A stretch of DNA of 64,000 bases, taken from positions 414,001-478,000 of the forward strand of contig NZ_CP080590.1 of the NCBI RefSeq assembly GCF_019504385.1, written 5' to 3'. The notes beneath the pieces are model-generated. The model was not told the DNA's origin and searched no databases. It saw only the letters and a program-made list of their open reading frames with translations. The DNA comes from Devosia salina. Lineage in GTDB: Bacteria > Pseudomonadota > Alphaproteobacteria > Rhizobiales > Devosiaceae. The translations under genes and the position numbers were made by a program. Below, piece by piece: positions 15,504 through 24,040 of the stretch. The number at the start of each line of letters is the position of its first letter. Positions within the stretch are counted from its first letter, which is position 1.

Positions 15504-16274
15504 TCAGCCCTGCTCGATCATGTCCCAGCGGTTCTGCTGGGTCAGCAGCGCCCGCACATAGGCCATATTGGTCTCGACCTGGTCGGGCGGCAGCTCGGCC
15601 GCGTAGAGCGCCCGGCACTCGTCGAAGCGGCCCTGCAGCCCCACCACCAGCGCCAGGTTCTGCCGCGTCTGGCTATTGGCGCCGCGCATCTGCACCGCCC
15701 GCCGCAAATGCTGCTCGGCGGTCGCCAACTCGTTGGTCATGGCATAGGAGAGGCCCAGATTGGTCTCGATCGAGGCTTCGCCGGGCGCCATCACCGCCGC
15801 CTGCACATAGATGCGCCGCGCCTCGTCATGGCGGGCCATCTGGTCCAGCGTCGCGCCCATGACGAGCAGGGCATTCCAGTCCGGCGCGTCGGGCCGGATG
15901 ACATTTTGCAGCACCGACAGGGACTGGTCGAACCGGCCCGAGGCCGTCAGCGCCTTGGCATAGGCAATGGAGATTTCCACGTCGCCCGGATAGGCCGACA
16001 TGGCCTGTTCCAGCGCTGCTGCGGCCTGCTGGGACTGGCCGGCAGCGCGCAGGGCCGCGGCATAGCGGATGACGACGCCCCGGTCGCGCGGATTGGCGCG
16101 ATAGCGGGCCGTGAGGTCCGCCAGGGCCGTCTGGCCTTGCGCCGCGCTCATGCCCGAATAATCCGTGGCGCCCATCTGTCCGCGATTGGAGGCGCAGGCC
16201 GAAAGGGTCAGCGCCGCCACGCCGGCCAGCAGCAGCGGGCGCAGGGATCTGGCGATGCGTTTCGGGTTGAACAC
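15504..16274 (-). CDS. tadD: TadD-like TPR lipoprotein of the pilus system
   Basis: A 256-residue outer-membrane lipoprotein with TPR repeats. The signal ends in the lipobox LTLSACAS, giving a lipidated Cys near residue 27. From about residue 60 on it consists of TPR-like helical pairs (IRYAAALRAAGQSQQAAAAL, IAYAKALTASGRFDQSL, TNLGLSYAMTNELATAEQHL). TadD is needed for secretin and pilus assembly in tad systems. It is separated from tadC by the dme cassette and transcribed leftward, so it must have its own promoter. Confidence 0.87.
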   Translation of the reverse strand: MFNPKRIARSLRPLLLAGVAALTLSACASNRGQMGATDYSGMSAAQGQTALADLTARYRANPRDRGVVIRYAAALRAAGQSQQAAAALEQAMSAYPGDVEISIAYAKALTASGRFDQSLSVLQNVIRPDAPDWNALLVMGATLDQMARHDEARRIYVQAAVMAPGEASIETNLGLSYAMTNELATAEQHLRRAVQMRGANSQTRQNLALVVGLQGRFDECRALYAAELPPDQVETNMAYVRALLTQQNRWDMIEQG

Positions 16275-16336
16275 TGTGGCACTCCCGGCCCCTGCAGAGC
16301 CGTCAAAATCAACTCCCCGAGCAATAGATCATTAAC

Positions 16337-16352
16337 CCTAACACCGGGTTAA
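16337..16352 (-). promoter_or_regulatory. Weak CtrA-like box upstream of tadD
   Basis: On the minus strand TTAA, seven bases, TTAGG, with one mismatch in the TTAA core and two over the full consensus. It overlaps an inverted repeat TTAACCC/GGGTTAA (16332-16352). It lies about 65 bases upstream of tadD and also faces the divergent aminopeptidase gene. Confidence 0.22.
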
Positions 16353-16424
16353 ACGGTGGGGCCGGGGCGTTGCCCGCGCCAGTCCGGCTCGCTAGAAGAG
16401 GGGCGTCTTCAATGGAGTTGCGCC

Positions 16425-17774
16425 ATGCCCAGTTCGTCCGTCAAACCGCTCTACCTGGTCCCCGAAGGCGGGCTCGATGATGTGTCGATTTCCGCACTGC
16501 ACAAGGCCTGGGCCACCGCCAATGGCTTTACCGGCCAGCGCGGAAAACTCCTGTCCCTGCCCGATGAAGCCGGCGAGATCGCTGCAGTGCTGTTCGGCAC
16601 CGGCAAGCCCGCGGGCCGCTCACCCTTTGTGGCGGGTCTTGCCGCAGCGGCGCTGCCCGCGGCCACCTATGCTCTGGCCGGCGATATTGCCGACCCGACC
16701 CTGGCCGCCATCGGCTTCCGCCTGGGCGCCTATCGCTTCGATCGCTATCGCGAAGGTCAGCCCACGCCGGCCCTCAACCTGCCCCAAGGCGCCGACGCCG
16801 CCGAAGTCGACCGGCAGGTGGAGGCGGCGACCCTGGCGCGCGACCTCATCAACACCCCGGCCAATGACCTTGGTCCCGATGCGCTGGAGACCATGGTCCG
16901 CGACTTCGCGCGCCGCCACGGCATGAGCATCTCCGTCACCCAGGGCGACGACCTGCTCAGTGCCAATTTCCCCATGATCCACGCCGTGGGCCGCGCCAGC
17001 GCCCAGGCCCCGCGCCTGATCGATCTGGGCTGGGGCGAAGCCGGTCACCCCAAGGTCACGCTGGTGGGCAAGGGCGTCACCTTTGATACCGGCGGGCTCG
17101 ACATCAAGTCGGCCGCGGGCATGCTGATGATGAAGAAGGACATGGGCGGCGCGGCCAATATCCTGGGTCTGGCCCATGCCATCATGTCCGCCAGGCTGCT
17201 GGTGCGCCTGCGCGTGCTGCTGCCGGTCGTGGAAAATTCTATCTCGGCCAATGCCTTCCGCCCGGGCGACGTGCTGCGCTCGCGTGCCGGCCTCACGGTG
17301 GAGATCGGCAATACCGATGCCGAGGGTCGGCTGATCCTGGCCGATGCCCTGGCCCTGGCCGACGAAGAGGCGCCCGACCTGCTGGTCGACATGGCGACGC
17401 TCACCGGCGCCGCGCGCGTGGCGCTGGGCCCGGATCTGCCGGCGCTCTATTCGACCGACGACAAGGTCGCCGCGGCCCTCGCTGCCGCGGGCCTCGCCGC
17501 CGAAGACCCGCTCTGGCCCATGCCGCTCTGGTCCAATTACGACGCGCAGATGGCTTCCAAGATCGCCGACGTCAACAATGCCGGCGCCGGCGGCTATGCC
17601 GGCTCGGTCACCGCGGCGCTGTTCCTCAGGCGTTTCGTCAAGAATGCCGCGGCCTGGGTGCATCTGGACATTTTCGGCTGGGCGCCCGAAGCCCGGCCCG
17701 GGCGCCCGGTCGGCGCCACCGACCAGGGCATCCGCGCCGTCTATGGCCTGGTGCGCCAGCGCTACAAAGCCTGA
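16425..17774 (+). CDS. M17 leucyl aminopeptidase family protein
   Basis: A 449-residue di-zinc aminopeptidase of the PepA family. The C-terminal catalytic domain carries GKGVTFDTGGLDIKSA, KKDMGGAANILG and the signature NTDAEGRLILADAL, with the metal ligands and catalytic Lys/Arg in place. The N-terminal domain is about 150 residues. This is the shorter alphaproteobacterial branch, distinct from true PepA of about 500 residues. The ATG at 16425 follows a TGGAG ribosome site. It likely takes part in peptide turnover. Confidence 0.92.
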   Translation: MPSSSVKPLYLVPEGGLDDVSISALHKAWATANGFTGQRGKLLSLPDEAGEIAAVLFGTGKPAGRSPFVAGLAAAALPAATYALAGDIADPTLAAIGFRLGAYRFDRYREGQPTPALNLPQGADAAEVDRQVEAATLARDLINTPANDLGPDALETMVRDFARRHGMSISVTQGDDLLSANFPMIHAVGRASAQAPRLIDLGWGEAGHPKVTLVGKGVTFDTGGLDIKSAAGMLMMKKDMGGAANILGLAHAIMSARLLVRLRVLLPVVENSISANAFRPGDVLRSRAGLTVEIGNTDAEGRLILADALALADEEAPDLLVDMATLTGAARVALGPDLPALYSTDDKVAAALAAAGLAAEDPLWPMPLWSNYDAQMASKIADVNNAGAGGYAGSVTAALFLRRFVKNAAAWVHLDIFGWAPEARPGRPVGATDQGIRAVYGLVRQRYKA

Positions 17775-17798
17775 CGGTCATTTTGATTGACTCTGCCT

Positions 17799-17829
17799 CC
17801 TGAATGGTTGACTTTATCAACTATTCAGG
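17799..17829. promoter_or_regulatory. Inverted-repeat operator over the MarR-GNAT ribosome site
   Basis: Arms of 13 bases, CCTGAATGGTTGA and TCAACTATTCAGG, with one mismatch, around CTTTA. The right arm contains the ribosome binding site (CAGGAG) of the MarR-GNAT gene, whose ATG is nine bases further. A MarR-family dimer is the natural candidate to bind here and repress its own gene. Confidence 0.65.
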
Positions 17830-17837
17830 AGCTTGTC

Positions 17838-18764
17838 ATGGCCGATCCCGCCGATATCGCCCAGATCCGCAGTTTCAACCGCTTCTACACCCGCGTCATC
17901 GGCCTGCTCGACGAGGGCATGCACAAGACCATCCACACCCTGGCCGAAGCGCGCGTCATCTATGAGCTGGGCAAGGATGGCGTCACCACCTCGGCCCAGA
18001 TCGCCGCGACCCTCAACATGGATCGCGGACAGATGAGCCGCATCGTGAGCAGGCTGGTCGACCAGGGACTGGTCGCGCTGCTGCCCCGCACCGGCGACGG
18101 GCGCGCTGCTCCCATGGCGCTGACCGCCGATGGCCGGGCGGTGGCGGAGCGTCTCAATGCCATGAGCGACGAGACTGCGGCCCGCACCCTGCTCGACCCG
18201 TTCAGCCCGTTCGAGCAGCGGGACCTTGTCGGCGCCATGCGCCGCATTCAGGCGATCCTCGCCGAACCCGATGACGCGCCCCTGGTCATCCGTCCGCACC
18301 GGGTCGGGGAACTGGGCTGGCTCATCCACCGCCAGGCCGTGCTCTACCATCTCGAACAGGGCTGGAATGGCGAATTCGAAGCCCTGATCGCCCGCATCTA
18401 CGCAGACTACGAAGCCGCCGAAAGTCGTCCGCCCAAGGCCCTGTGGGTGGCCGAGCGGGGTGGCGAGATCGCGGGCTCGGTGTTCATCCAGCCTGCCGCC
18501 GGCAACCCCGTCGAGACGGCGCAATTGCGCATGCTCTATGTCGAGCCCATGTTCCGCGGTCAGGGCATCGGCGGAAGGTTGGTCGACGAAGCCGTGCGCT
18601 TTGCTAGGGCCTCCGGCTATCGCCGCGTCATCCTCTGGACGCAGGATTGCCTCGTCTCTGCACGACGCATCTATCAGGCAGCCGGCTTTGATCTCACCCG
18701 CGAGGAGCGGCATCGCTCCTTCGGCGCCGATCTCAACGGTCAGTACTGGACGCTCGAACTCTAG
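17838..18764 (+). CDS. MarR-type regulator fused to GNAT acetyltransferase
   Basis: A 308-residue fusion. Residues about 1-145 are a MarR winged helix (TSAQIAATLNMDRGQMSRIVSRLVDQGLV, wing LPRTGDGRAAPMALT). Residues about 155-308 form a GNAT domain with the acetyl-CoA loop LYVEPMFRGQGIGGRLVDEA and the downstream YRRVILWTQ. Such MarR-GNAT fusions are common in alphaproteobacteria; target genes and acetyl acceptor are unknown. An in-frame start at 17787 would read through the operator, so ATG 17838 is preferred. Confidence 0.9.
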   Translation: MADPADIAQIRSFNRFYTRVIGLLDEGMHKTIHTLAEARVIYELGKDGVTTSAQIAATLNMDRGQMSRIVSRLVDQGLVALLPRTGDGRAAPMALTADGRAVAERLNAMSDETAARTLLDPFSPFEQRDLVGAMRRIQAILAEPDDAPLVIRPHRVGELGWLIHRQAVLYHLEQGWNGEFEALIARIYADYEAAESRPPKALWVAERGGEIAGSVFIQPAAGNPVETAQLRMLYVEPMFRGQGIGGRLVDEAVRFARASGYRRVILWTQDCLVSARRIYQAAGFDLTREERHRSFGADLNGQYWTLEL

Positions 18765-18795
18765 CACCGGCGCGGCCGCTGGCGTCGATCAGCCC

Positions 18796-19476
18796 TCAGA
18801 GCTTGCCGGGAATGACGTCAGTGCCCGTCGCCTGCTCGATCACCGTGTCGGTCACCGTGGTGCCATGCTTGGGAAACAGCATCGGCGCGGCCGCAAACCC
18901 GCCGATCACCGCCGCCAGCATCACCCAGCCGGCCCATTTCTTGTGCTTTTCGATGAACTCGCTCGCCAGCGGCCCGAAGAAATAGAAGAGGCCACAGGGG
19001 AAGAAGAACCGCAGGCCCCGCCCGATCAGGCTGAACAGGATGAACGTCCAGATGTTCACCCCCGCCACGCCGCTGGTAATGGTGATGATCTTGAACGGAA
19101 TAGGCGTGACCGCGCCGATCATGATCATGAACGGCCCATTGGCCACAAAGCTCTCGCGCAGCTGCTCGAAGCCGGCCCCGGCGCCATAGAATTCCACGAT
19201 GCCCTTGCCGATCGTGTCGAACAGGAAATGCCCGATGGCATAGCCGAAGATACCGCCAAGCACCGAGAACACCGTGCAGATCGTCGCCAGCCGCCAGGCG
19301 CGACGCCGGTCCGCCAGGATCATCGGCGCCAGCATTACTTCCGGAAAAACCGGCACGATCATGGCTTCAAGAAAGCAGATCAGCGCCAGAATGGGCTCTG
19401 CGAGCGGGTGAGCTGTGGCGGCCTTGAGCCGTTCATAGAGTCCCGGTTTTCCCGTCTGTGCTGTATTGTCCGTCAT
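18796..19476 (-). CDS. YqaA/DedA-type VTT-domain membrane protein
   Basis: A 226-residue inner-membrane protein of the VTT (SNARE-associated) superfamily, YqaA-like. It has a hydrophobic re-entrant region (LICFLEAMIVPVFPEVMLAPMIL), a Gly-rich helix (GGIFGYAIGHFLF) and the conserved patch MIGAVTPIPFKIITITSGV. Relatives act in membrane homeostasis or lipid transport; its role here is not known. It converges on the MarR-GNAT gene with a 31-base gap. Confidence 0.85.
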   Translation of the reverse strand: MTDNTAQTGKPGLYERLKAATAHPLAEPILALICFLEAMIVPVFPEVMLAPMILADRRRAWRLATICTVFSVLGGIFGYAIGHFLFDTIGKGIVEFYGAGAGFEQLRESFVANGPFMIMIGAVTPIPFKIITITSGVAGVNIWTFILFSLIGRGLRFFFPCGLFYFFGPLASEFIEKHKKWAGWVMLAAVIGGFAAAPMLFPKHGTTVTDTVIEQATGTDVIPGKL

Positions 19477-19576
19477 GCCCCTCGGCCTGCTCGTCTGTGA
19501 CGCTGTTCATGCATGGACGCTAGCTTGGCCCGTGACCAGTGAATTTTGCGTGTCAACGCAAGGCCCGCAACGCACC

Positions 19577-20515
19577 TCAATAGCCGCGCGCCCGATCCAC
19601 GACATTGGGCAACTCTTCGCCCGCCTCATGTGCCAGCAGCAGCCGTGAGAAGTAGCGCACACCGCTCTCTTCATTGGAGATGGCGGCGATATGGGGCGTG
19701 ATGTAGCAGTTCTGGATGTCCCAGAGCGGACTGTCGAGGGGCAGGGGCTCGGTCTCGAACACGTCCAGGCTTGCCGCGCCCAGCGTGCCATCGCCCAGGG
19801 CGGCGACGATGTCGGCCTCGCGCTGGTGCCCGCCGCGCGCCGCGTTGACGATCACCGGTCCGCCGGCCAGCCGCTCGCGGCGCAGCTTGCGGAACGTGGC
19901 CATGTTCAGGATGCCGGTGGTCTCCGGGGTCAGCGGCAGGAGATTGACCAGGATATCGGTGCCGGAAAGAAAGGCGTCGAATTGGGCCTCGCCGGCAAAA
20001 CCCTCCACCCCCTCCATGGCCTTGGGCGTCCGGCTCCAGCTTCTGAGGTCAAAGCCCAGCGGCCGCAGCCGTTTCACCGCGTCCTGCCCCAAAACGCCCA
20101 TGCCCATGATGCCCACGCTGGTTTCGCCGGCAGCCGGTGGATAATACTGGCTCCAGCGCCGCGCCTTCTGGTCGGCCTGGAAGCGTGTGAACTGGCGGTG
20201 GTGCATGGTCACCTGTGCCACCACATAATCGCTCATGCGCTGGCTGAGGTCTTCGTCCACAAAGCGCACGATCGGTACGTCGGGCAGCTTGGGATGCTTG
20301 AGCAACGCGTCGACCCCGGCGCCCAGCGACAGCACGGCCTTGAGGTTGTCGAGCCCGTCAAAGGCATTTTCCTTGGGCTTCCATACGAAGATGTAGCGGA
20401 TGGCCTTGGGATCATACGCCTCGTTCTGCCGCACCACGGGGTAGGGCGCCAGCGCCGCGGAAAAAGCCTTGGCCCAGCTGGCCTCGTCGACATCGGAAAG
20501 GTGCAGCAGCAGCAT
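19577..20515 (-). CDS. ghrA: Glyoxylate/hydroxypyruvate reductase A-type dehydrogenase
   Basis: A 312-residue D-isomer 2-hydroxyacid dehydrogenase. The NAD(P)-binding loop is GIMGMGVLGQDAVKRL; the catalytic set is visible as Arg in NAARGG, Glu in DVFETEPLP and His in TPHIAA. The short N-terminal substrate domain fits GhrA, which reduces glyoxylate and hydroxypyruvate with NADPH. The start ATG at 20515 is the only reasonable one. The upstream cytochrome gene is separated by a terminator, so it is transcribed on its own. Confidence 0.88.
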   Translation of the reverse strand: MLLLHLSDVDEASWAKAFSAALAPYPVVRQNEAYDPKAIRYIFVWKPKENAFDGLDNLKAVLSLGAGVDALLKHPKLPDVPIVRFVDEDLSQRMSDYVVAQVTMHHRQFTRFQADQKARRWSQYYPPAAGETSVGIMGMGVLGQDAVKRLRPLGFDLRSWSRTPKAMEGVEGFAGEAQFDAFLSGTDILVNLLPLTPETTGILNMATFRKLRRERLAGGPVIVNAARGGHQREADIVAALGDGTLGAASLDVFETEPLPLDSPLWDIQNCYITPHIAAISNEESGVRYFSRLLLAHEAGEELPNVVDRARGY

Positions 20516-20530
20516 GGATTGATCCTCAAG

Positions 20531-20557
20531 AAAAGAGCCGCGCTTGGGGCGCGGCTC
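20531..20557 (-). terminator. Terminator between cytochrome c gene and ghrA
   Basis: Read leftward: stem GAGCCGCGC/GCGCGGCTC with a 5-base loop, followed by TTTTCTTGAGG. It lies between the cytochrome gene stop and the ghrA start and would end the cytochrome transcript. Confidence 0.8.
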
Positions 20558-20587
20558 GCTGCATTTGTATGAACTCTTCGCGTCGCC

Positions 20588-21376
20588 TTACTGGGCCGGC
20601 GTGGTGGCAGGCTCGGCGCCGCTGGTCTCGGTTGCCGGGGTGGCCGTGGTCTCGCCGCCTGACGCAGGGGCGGCCGGAGTGGTTTCCTGCACCGGGGTGC
20701 CAACCACAGGCGTTTCATCCTGCGTCTCGGTGGCTGTCTCCACGGCGCCGGCCGGAGCGGTCGGTTCGGTGGTCGCGGCCTCGCCCTCGGCGGCAGGCGC
20801 TGCGTCTTCCGCGGGGGCGGCAGCTTCCTCGGCGGCGGGGAACGGCACCGGGCTGGCCGACAGCGTCTGCAGATAGGCCAGGATGTCGGCGCGCTCTTCA
20901 GGCGAACGGACGCCGGCAAAGCCCATCTTTGTGCCCGGGGCATAGCCCTTGGGGTTGGTCAGGAAGGTGTTGAGATTCTCATAGGTCCAGGTCAGCCCCT
21001 CATTGTGGTGCTGCATCAGGATGTCGGAATAGGCAAAGCCTTCCAGATGCGCCTGATTATTGCCCACGATGCCATAGAGGTTCGGACCCTGCTTGTTGGC
21101 CTCGCCTTCGCCGAAGGTATGGCAGGACTGACACTTGCGCACGGCCGAGGCGCCGCGTTCGGCGCTGGCGCTGGCCAGCAGCACCCCAAGCGGCACTTCC
21201 GGCTCGGCCTCGGCAACAGCGCCACCTTCGGTCACTTCCGGTTCGGGCAGGGCATAGCCGGGGCCACGATCCTGGATCGGGTGGTAGATGGCTTCGGCGA
21301 GGAACCCCACGCCCATGACGAACAACAGGGTGCCGAGCACGGCGCCGATGATCTTGTTTAGCTCAAACGAATCCAT
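20588..21376 (-). CDS. Membrane-anchored cytochrome c with Ala/Glu/Pro-rich tail
   Basis: A 262-residue c-type cytochrome. It begins MDSFELNKIIGAVLGTLLFVMGVG, the signal anchor seen in CycM-like alphaproteobacterial membrane cytochromes. One haem site CQSCH and an axial-ligand segment GTKMGFAGV are visible. The C-terminal 90 residues are low in complexity (Ala, Glu, Pro, Thr). It likely carries electrons between the bc1 complex and oxidases from the periplasmic face. An upstream ATG at 21409 is possible, but the 21376 start matches the family. Confidence 0.9.
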   Translation of the reverse strand: MDSFELNKIIGAVLGTLLFVMGVGFLAEAIYHPIQDRGPGYALPEPEVTEGGAVAEAEPEVPLGVLLASASAERGASAVRKCQSCHTFGEGEANKQGPNLYGIVGNNQAHLEGFAYSDILMQHHNEGLTWTYENLNTFLTNPKGYAPGTKMGFAGVRSPEERADILAYLQTLSASPVPFPAAEEAAAPAEDAAPAAEGEAATTEPTAPAGAVETATETQDETPVVGTPVQETTPAAPASGGETTATPATETSGAEPATTPAQ

Positions 21377-21690
21377 TTGGTCTCTCTGCCGGTCCATCCC
21401 CGTGGACATTTATCCGGACCGGCCCAACTTTAGACCCCCAATAGGGAATCCGCCTCAACCGGCCGGTGCGACGCGCGCGGAAGATAGTATCAAGCCCTTT
21501 GTGGCGCAACCGTCCAAAGCCCACTGCGCGCCGTCAAATCGTCGCGGTGCACCGGCAACATGCTGCCGCCAGCGCCCGGGCACGTCACGCGACAGGCGGT
21601 TCTGGGTATTGTTCCTGTGCTTTGTCCACATTGACTCTCCTCCGGCCCCGCGCCAAAACCCGCCAGCCTTTGTTTCCACGGATGACCTCC

Positions 21691-22512
21691 ATGACCAAGA
21701 AAATCGCTTTCCAGGGTGAACCCGGCGCCTTCAGCCATGCGGCGTCCGCCAATTTCTTCCCTGGCGAGGAATTTCTCGGCTGCGTCACCTTCGAGGAAAC
21801 GCTCAATGCCGTGCAGACCGGCCGGGCCGATTTCGCCGTCGTGCCGGTCGAAAATTCGCTCTATGGCCGCATCACCGACATTCACCACCTGTTGCCCGAA
21901 AGCGGCTTGCACATCATCGGCGAGACCTATCTGCGGGTGGAGATGACCCTGCTCGGCGTGCCCGGCGCAACGCTTGACGACATCAAGGCGGTGCAGTCGC
22001 TCTCGGTAGCCCTGGGCCAGTGCCGCAAGTTCATCTCCTCGAAAGGCCTGCGCACCATCAATGCCGTCGACACGGCTGGTTCAGCCCGCGAAGTGGCCGA
22101 GAAGGCCGACAAATCCGTGGCTGCCATTGCCTCGCGTTTTGCCGGCGAGATCTATGGCCTCAATGTCCTGGCCGAGAACATCGAGGACGCCGACCACAAC
22201 ACCACCCGCTTCCTTGTGCTGTCGCCCACCGAGAAGCGCGCACCCAATCAGGGCAAGGTGAAAACCACCTTCGTCTTCCGCGTGCGCAACGTGCCGGCGG
22301 CGCTCTACAAGGCCATGGGCGGCTTTGCCACCAATGGCGTCAACATGACCAAGCTCGAAAGCTACATGGTCGGCGGCGCCTTCACGGCGACCCAGTTCTA
22401 CGCCGACATCGAGGGCCACCCCGACGACATCGGTGTCCAGCACGCCTTCGAGGAACTGGGCTTCTTCACCGACTATTTCCGCATTCTGGGCGTGTACCCC
22501 GCCGCGGACTGA
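21691..22512 (+). CDS. pheA: Prephenate dehydratase
   Basis: Converts prephenate to phenylpyruvate in phenylalanine biosynthesis. The 273-residue protein begins MTKKIAFQGEPGAFSHAA. The catalytic domain holds the TRF motif (NTTRFLVL) and the C-terminal ACT domain binds phenylalanine for feedback control (NGVNMTKLESY). No chorismate mutase domain is fused, as usual in Hyphomicrobiales. ATG 21691 is chosen over 21682 because it gives the usual start; neither has a strong ribosome site. Confidence 0.94.
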   Translation: MTKKIAFQGEPGAFSHAASANFFPGEEFLGCVTFEETLNAVQTGRADFAVVPVENSLYGRITDIHHLLPESGLHIIGETYLRVEMTLLGVPGATLDDIKAVQSLSVALGQCRKFISSKGLRTINAVDTAGSAREVAEKADKSVAAIASRFAGEIYGLNVLAENIEDADHNTTRFLVLSPTEKRAPNQGKVKTTFVFRVRNVPAALYKAMGGFATNGVNMTKLESYMVGGAFTATQFYADIEGHPDDIGVQHAFEELGFFTDYFRILGVYPAAD

Positions 22513-22615
22513 GGGTCGAGCTTTACTCACGGGCTGGGTGACGTGCTTATCCGTTGACTCCCCGACCGCCCCGGCTATGGTCCGCGCCAACAAAAATCCG
22601 CTGCCAGGACCTTCC

Positions 22616-23458
22616 ATGTCGCACGACCAGCTTGCCCAGATCATCGACACCGCCTTCGACAATCGCGCCGAGATCAATTTCAACACCACGGGCGAAATTC
22701 GCGACGCGGTGAACGAGGCGCTGAACCTGCTCGATACCGGCAAGGCCCGTGTCGCCGAAAAGGTCGATGGCACCTGGCAGGTCAATCAATGGCTCAAGCG
22801 CGCCGTGCTGCTGTCCTTCCGCCTCAACGACAACGAGCCCATGACCGGTGGACCGCAGGGCTCGACCTGGTGGGACAAGGTGCCCACCAAGTTCGAGGGT
22901 TGGTCCGACAATACCTGGCGCGAGGCAGGCTTCCGTGCCGTGCCCGGCGCCATCGTCCGCCGCTCGGCCCATATCGGCAAGGGCGCCATCCTGATGCCCA
23001 GCTTCGTCAATCTCGGCGCCTATGTCGATGAAGGCACCATGGTCGACACCTGGGTCACGGTCGGCTCCTGCGCCCAGATTGGCAAGAATGTGCATCTGTC
23101 CGGTGGCGTCGGCATTGGCGGCGTGCTCGAGCCGCTGCAGGCCGGTCCCACCATCATCGAGGACAATTGCTTCATCGGTGCGCGCTCGGAAATCGTCGAG
23201 GGCGTGGTCGTGGGCGAAGGCTCGGTCATTTCCATGGGCGTCTTCATCGGCGCCTCGACCAAGGTGGTGAACCGCGCCACCGGCGAAATCCACATGGGCA
23301 AGGTCCCGCCCTATTCGGTTGTCGTCTCCGGCTCGCTCCCGGGAAAACCCTTCCCCGATGGCACCCCCGGCCCGAACCTCTACTGCGCCGTCATCGTCAA
23401 GACCGTCGACGCCCAGACTCGCTCCAAGACCGGCATCAACGACCTGCTGCGCGATTGA
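22616..23458 (+). CDS. dapD: Tetrahydrodipicolinate N-succinyltransferase
   Basis: Succinylates tetrahydrodipicolinate in the succinylase branch of lysine and diaminopimelate synthesis. The 280-residue protein has an N-terminal helical domain and a left-handed beta-helix of hexapeptide repeats (IGKGAILMPSFVNLGAYV, IGARSEIVEGVVVGEGSVIS). The ATG at 22616 follows CCAGGAC. It precedes a DUF805 gene and dapE, so the lysine genes are grouped. Confidence 0.96.
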   Translation: MSHDQLAQIIDTAFDNRAEINFNTTGEIRDAVNEALNLLDTGKARVAEKVDGTWQVNQWLKRAVLLSFRLNDNEPMTGGPQGSTWWDKVPTKFEGWSDNTWREAGFRAVPGAIVRRSAHIGKGAILMPSFVNLGAYVDEGTMVDTWVTVGSCAQIGKNVHLSGGVGIGGVLEPLQAGPTIIEDNCFIGARSEIVEGVVVGEGSVISMGVFIGASTKVVNRATGEIHMGKVPPYSVVVSGSLPGKPFPDGTPGPNLYCAVIVKTVDAQTRSKTGINDLLRD

Positions 23459-23548
23459 TCCCTGCTTCGCCGGTGCTGGCCCCCGCCAGCCCGGCGTCCT
23501 ACTCTGGGGCCGGCCGGAACTGATTCCGGTTCATTGAGGGGGACACAA

Positions 23549-24025
23549 ATGGACAATATCGTTTCACTGCTGACCACCACCGAAGGGCGCATCGGCCGCC
23601 AGCAATGGTGGATCGGCATCGTGGTGCTGATCGTCATCTCGATCGTCGCCAGCATCATCCTGGGCATCATCAGCCTGGGCAATGCCACGGTCATGGCCTG
23701 GCTGGCCGTGTTGCTCAATATCGCGCTGATCTGGCCCAGCTATTGCATCGGCATCAAGCGTCGCCACGACCGCGACAATGACGGTACCGATCTCAAGATC
23801 CTCATCGCCGGTTCTCTCATTCTCAACCTGCTCCAGGCCACCGGGATCGGCGTCACCATGACCGACATGGGTGGTGTCATGGTGCCCGTCCCGGCCATAT
23901 GGCTCGGCGTCATCAACTTCATCTTTGCCGTGTTCGCCATCTACATGCTGGTCCAGCTCGGCTTCCTCAAGGGCACCACCGGTTCCAACAGCTATGGCGC
24001 CGATCCGCTGGACGCTGCCGCCTGA
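23549..24025 (+). CDS. DUF805 family membrane protein
   Basis: A 158-residue inner-membrane protein with about four hydrophobic helices. The N-terminus FLLTTEG-like stretch (SLLTTTEGRIGRQQWWIG) and the central Arg-rich IGIKRRHDRDNDG identify DUF805, a family of unknown function. The ATG at 23549 has a strong GAGGGGG ribosome site. It sits between dapD and dapE, 16 bases before dapE, and is probably cotranscribed, with no evident link to lysine synthesis. Confidence 0.85.
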   Translation: MDNIVSLLTTTEGRIGRQQWWIGIVVLIVISIVASIILGIISLGNATVMAWLAVLLNIALIWPSYCIGIKRRHDRDNDGTDLKILIAGSLILNLLQATGIGVTMTDMGGVMVPVPAIWLGVINFIFAVFAIYMLVQLGFLKGTTGSNSYGADPLDAAA

Positions 24026-24040
24026 ACCATTGGAGCCGTC

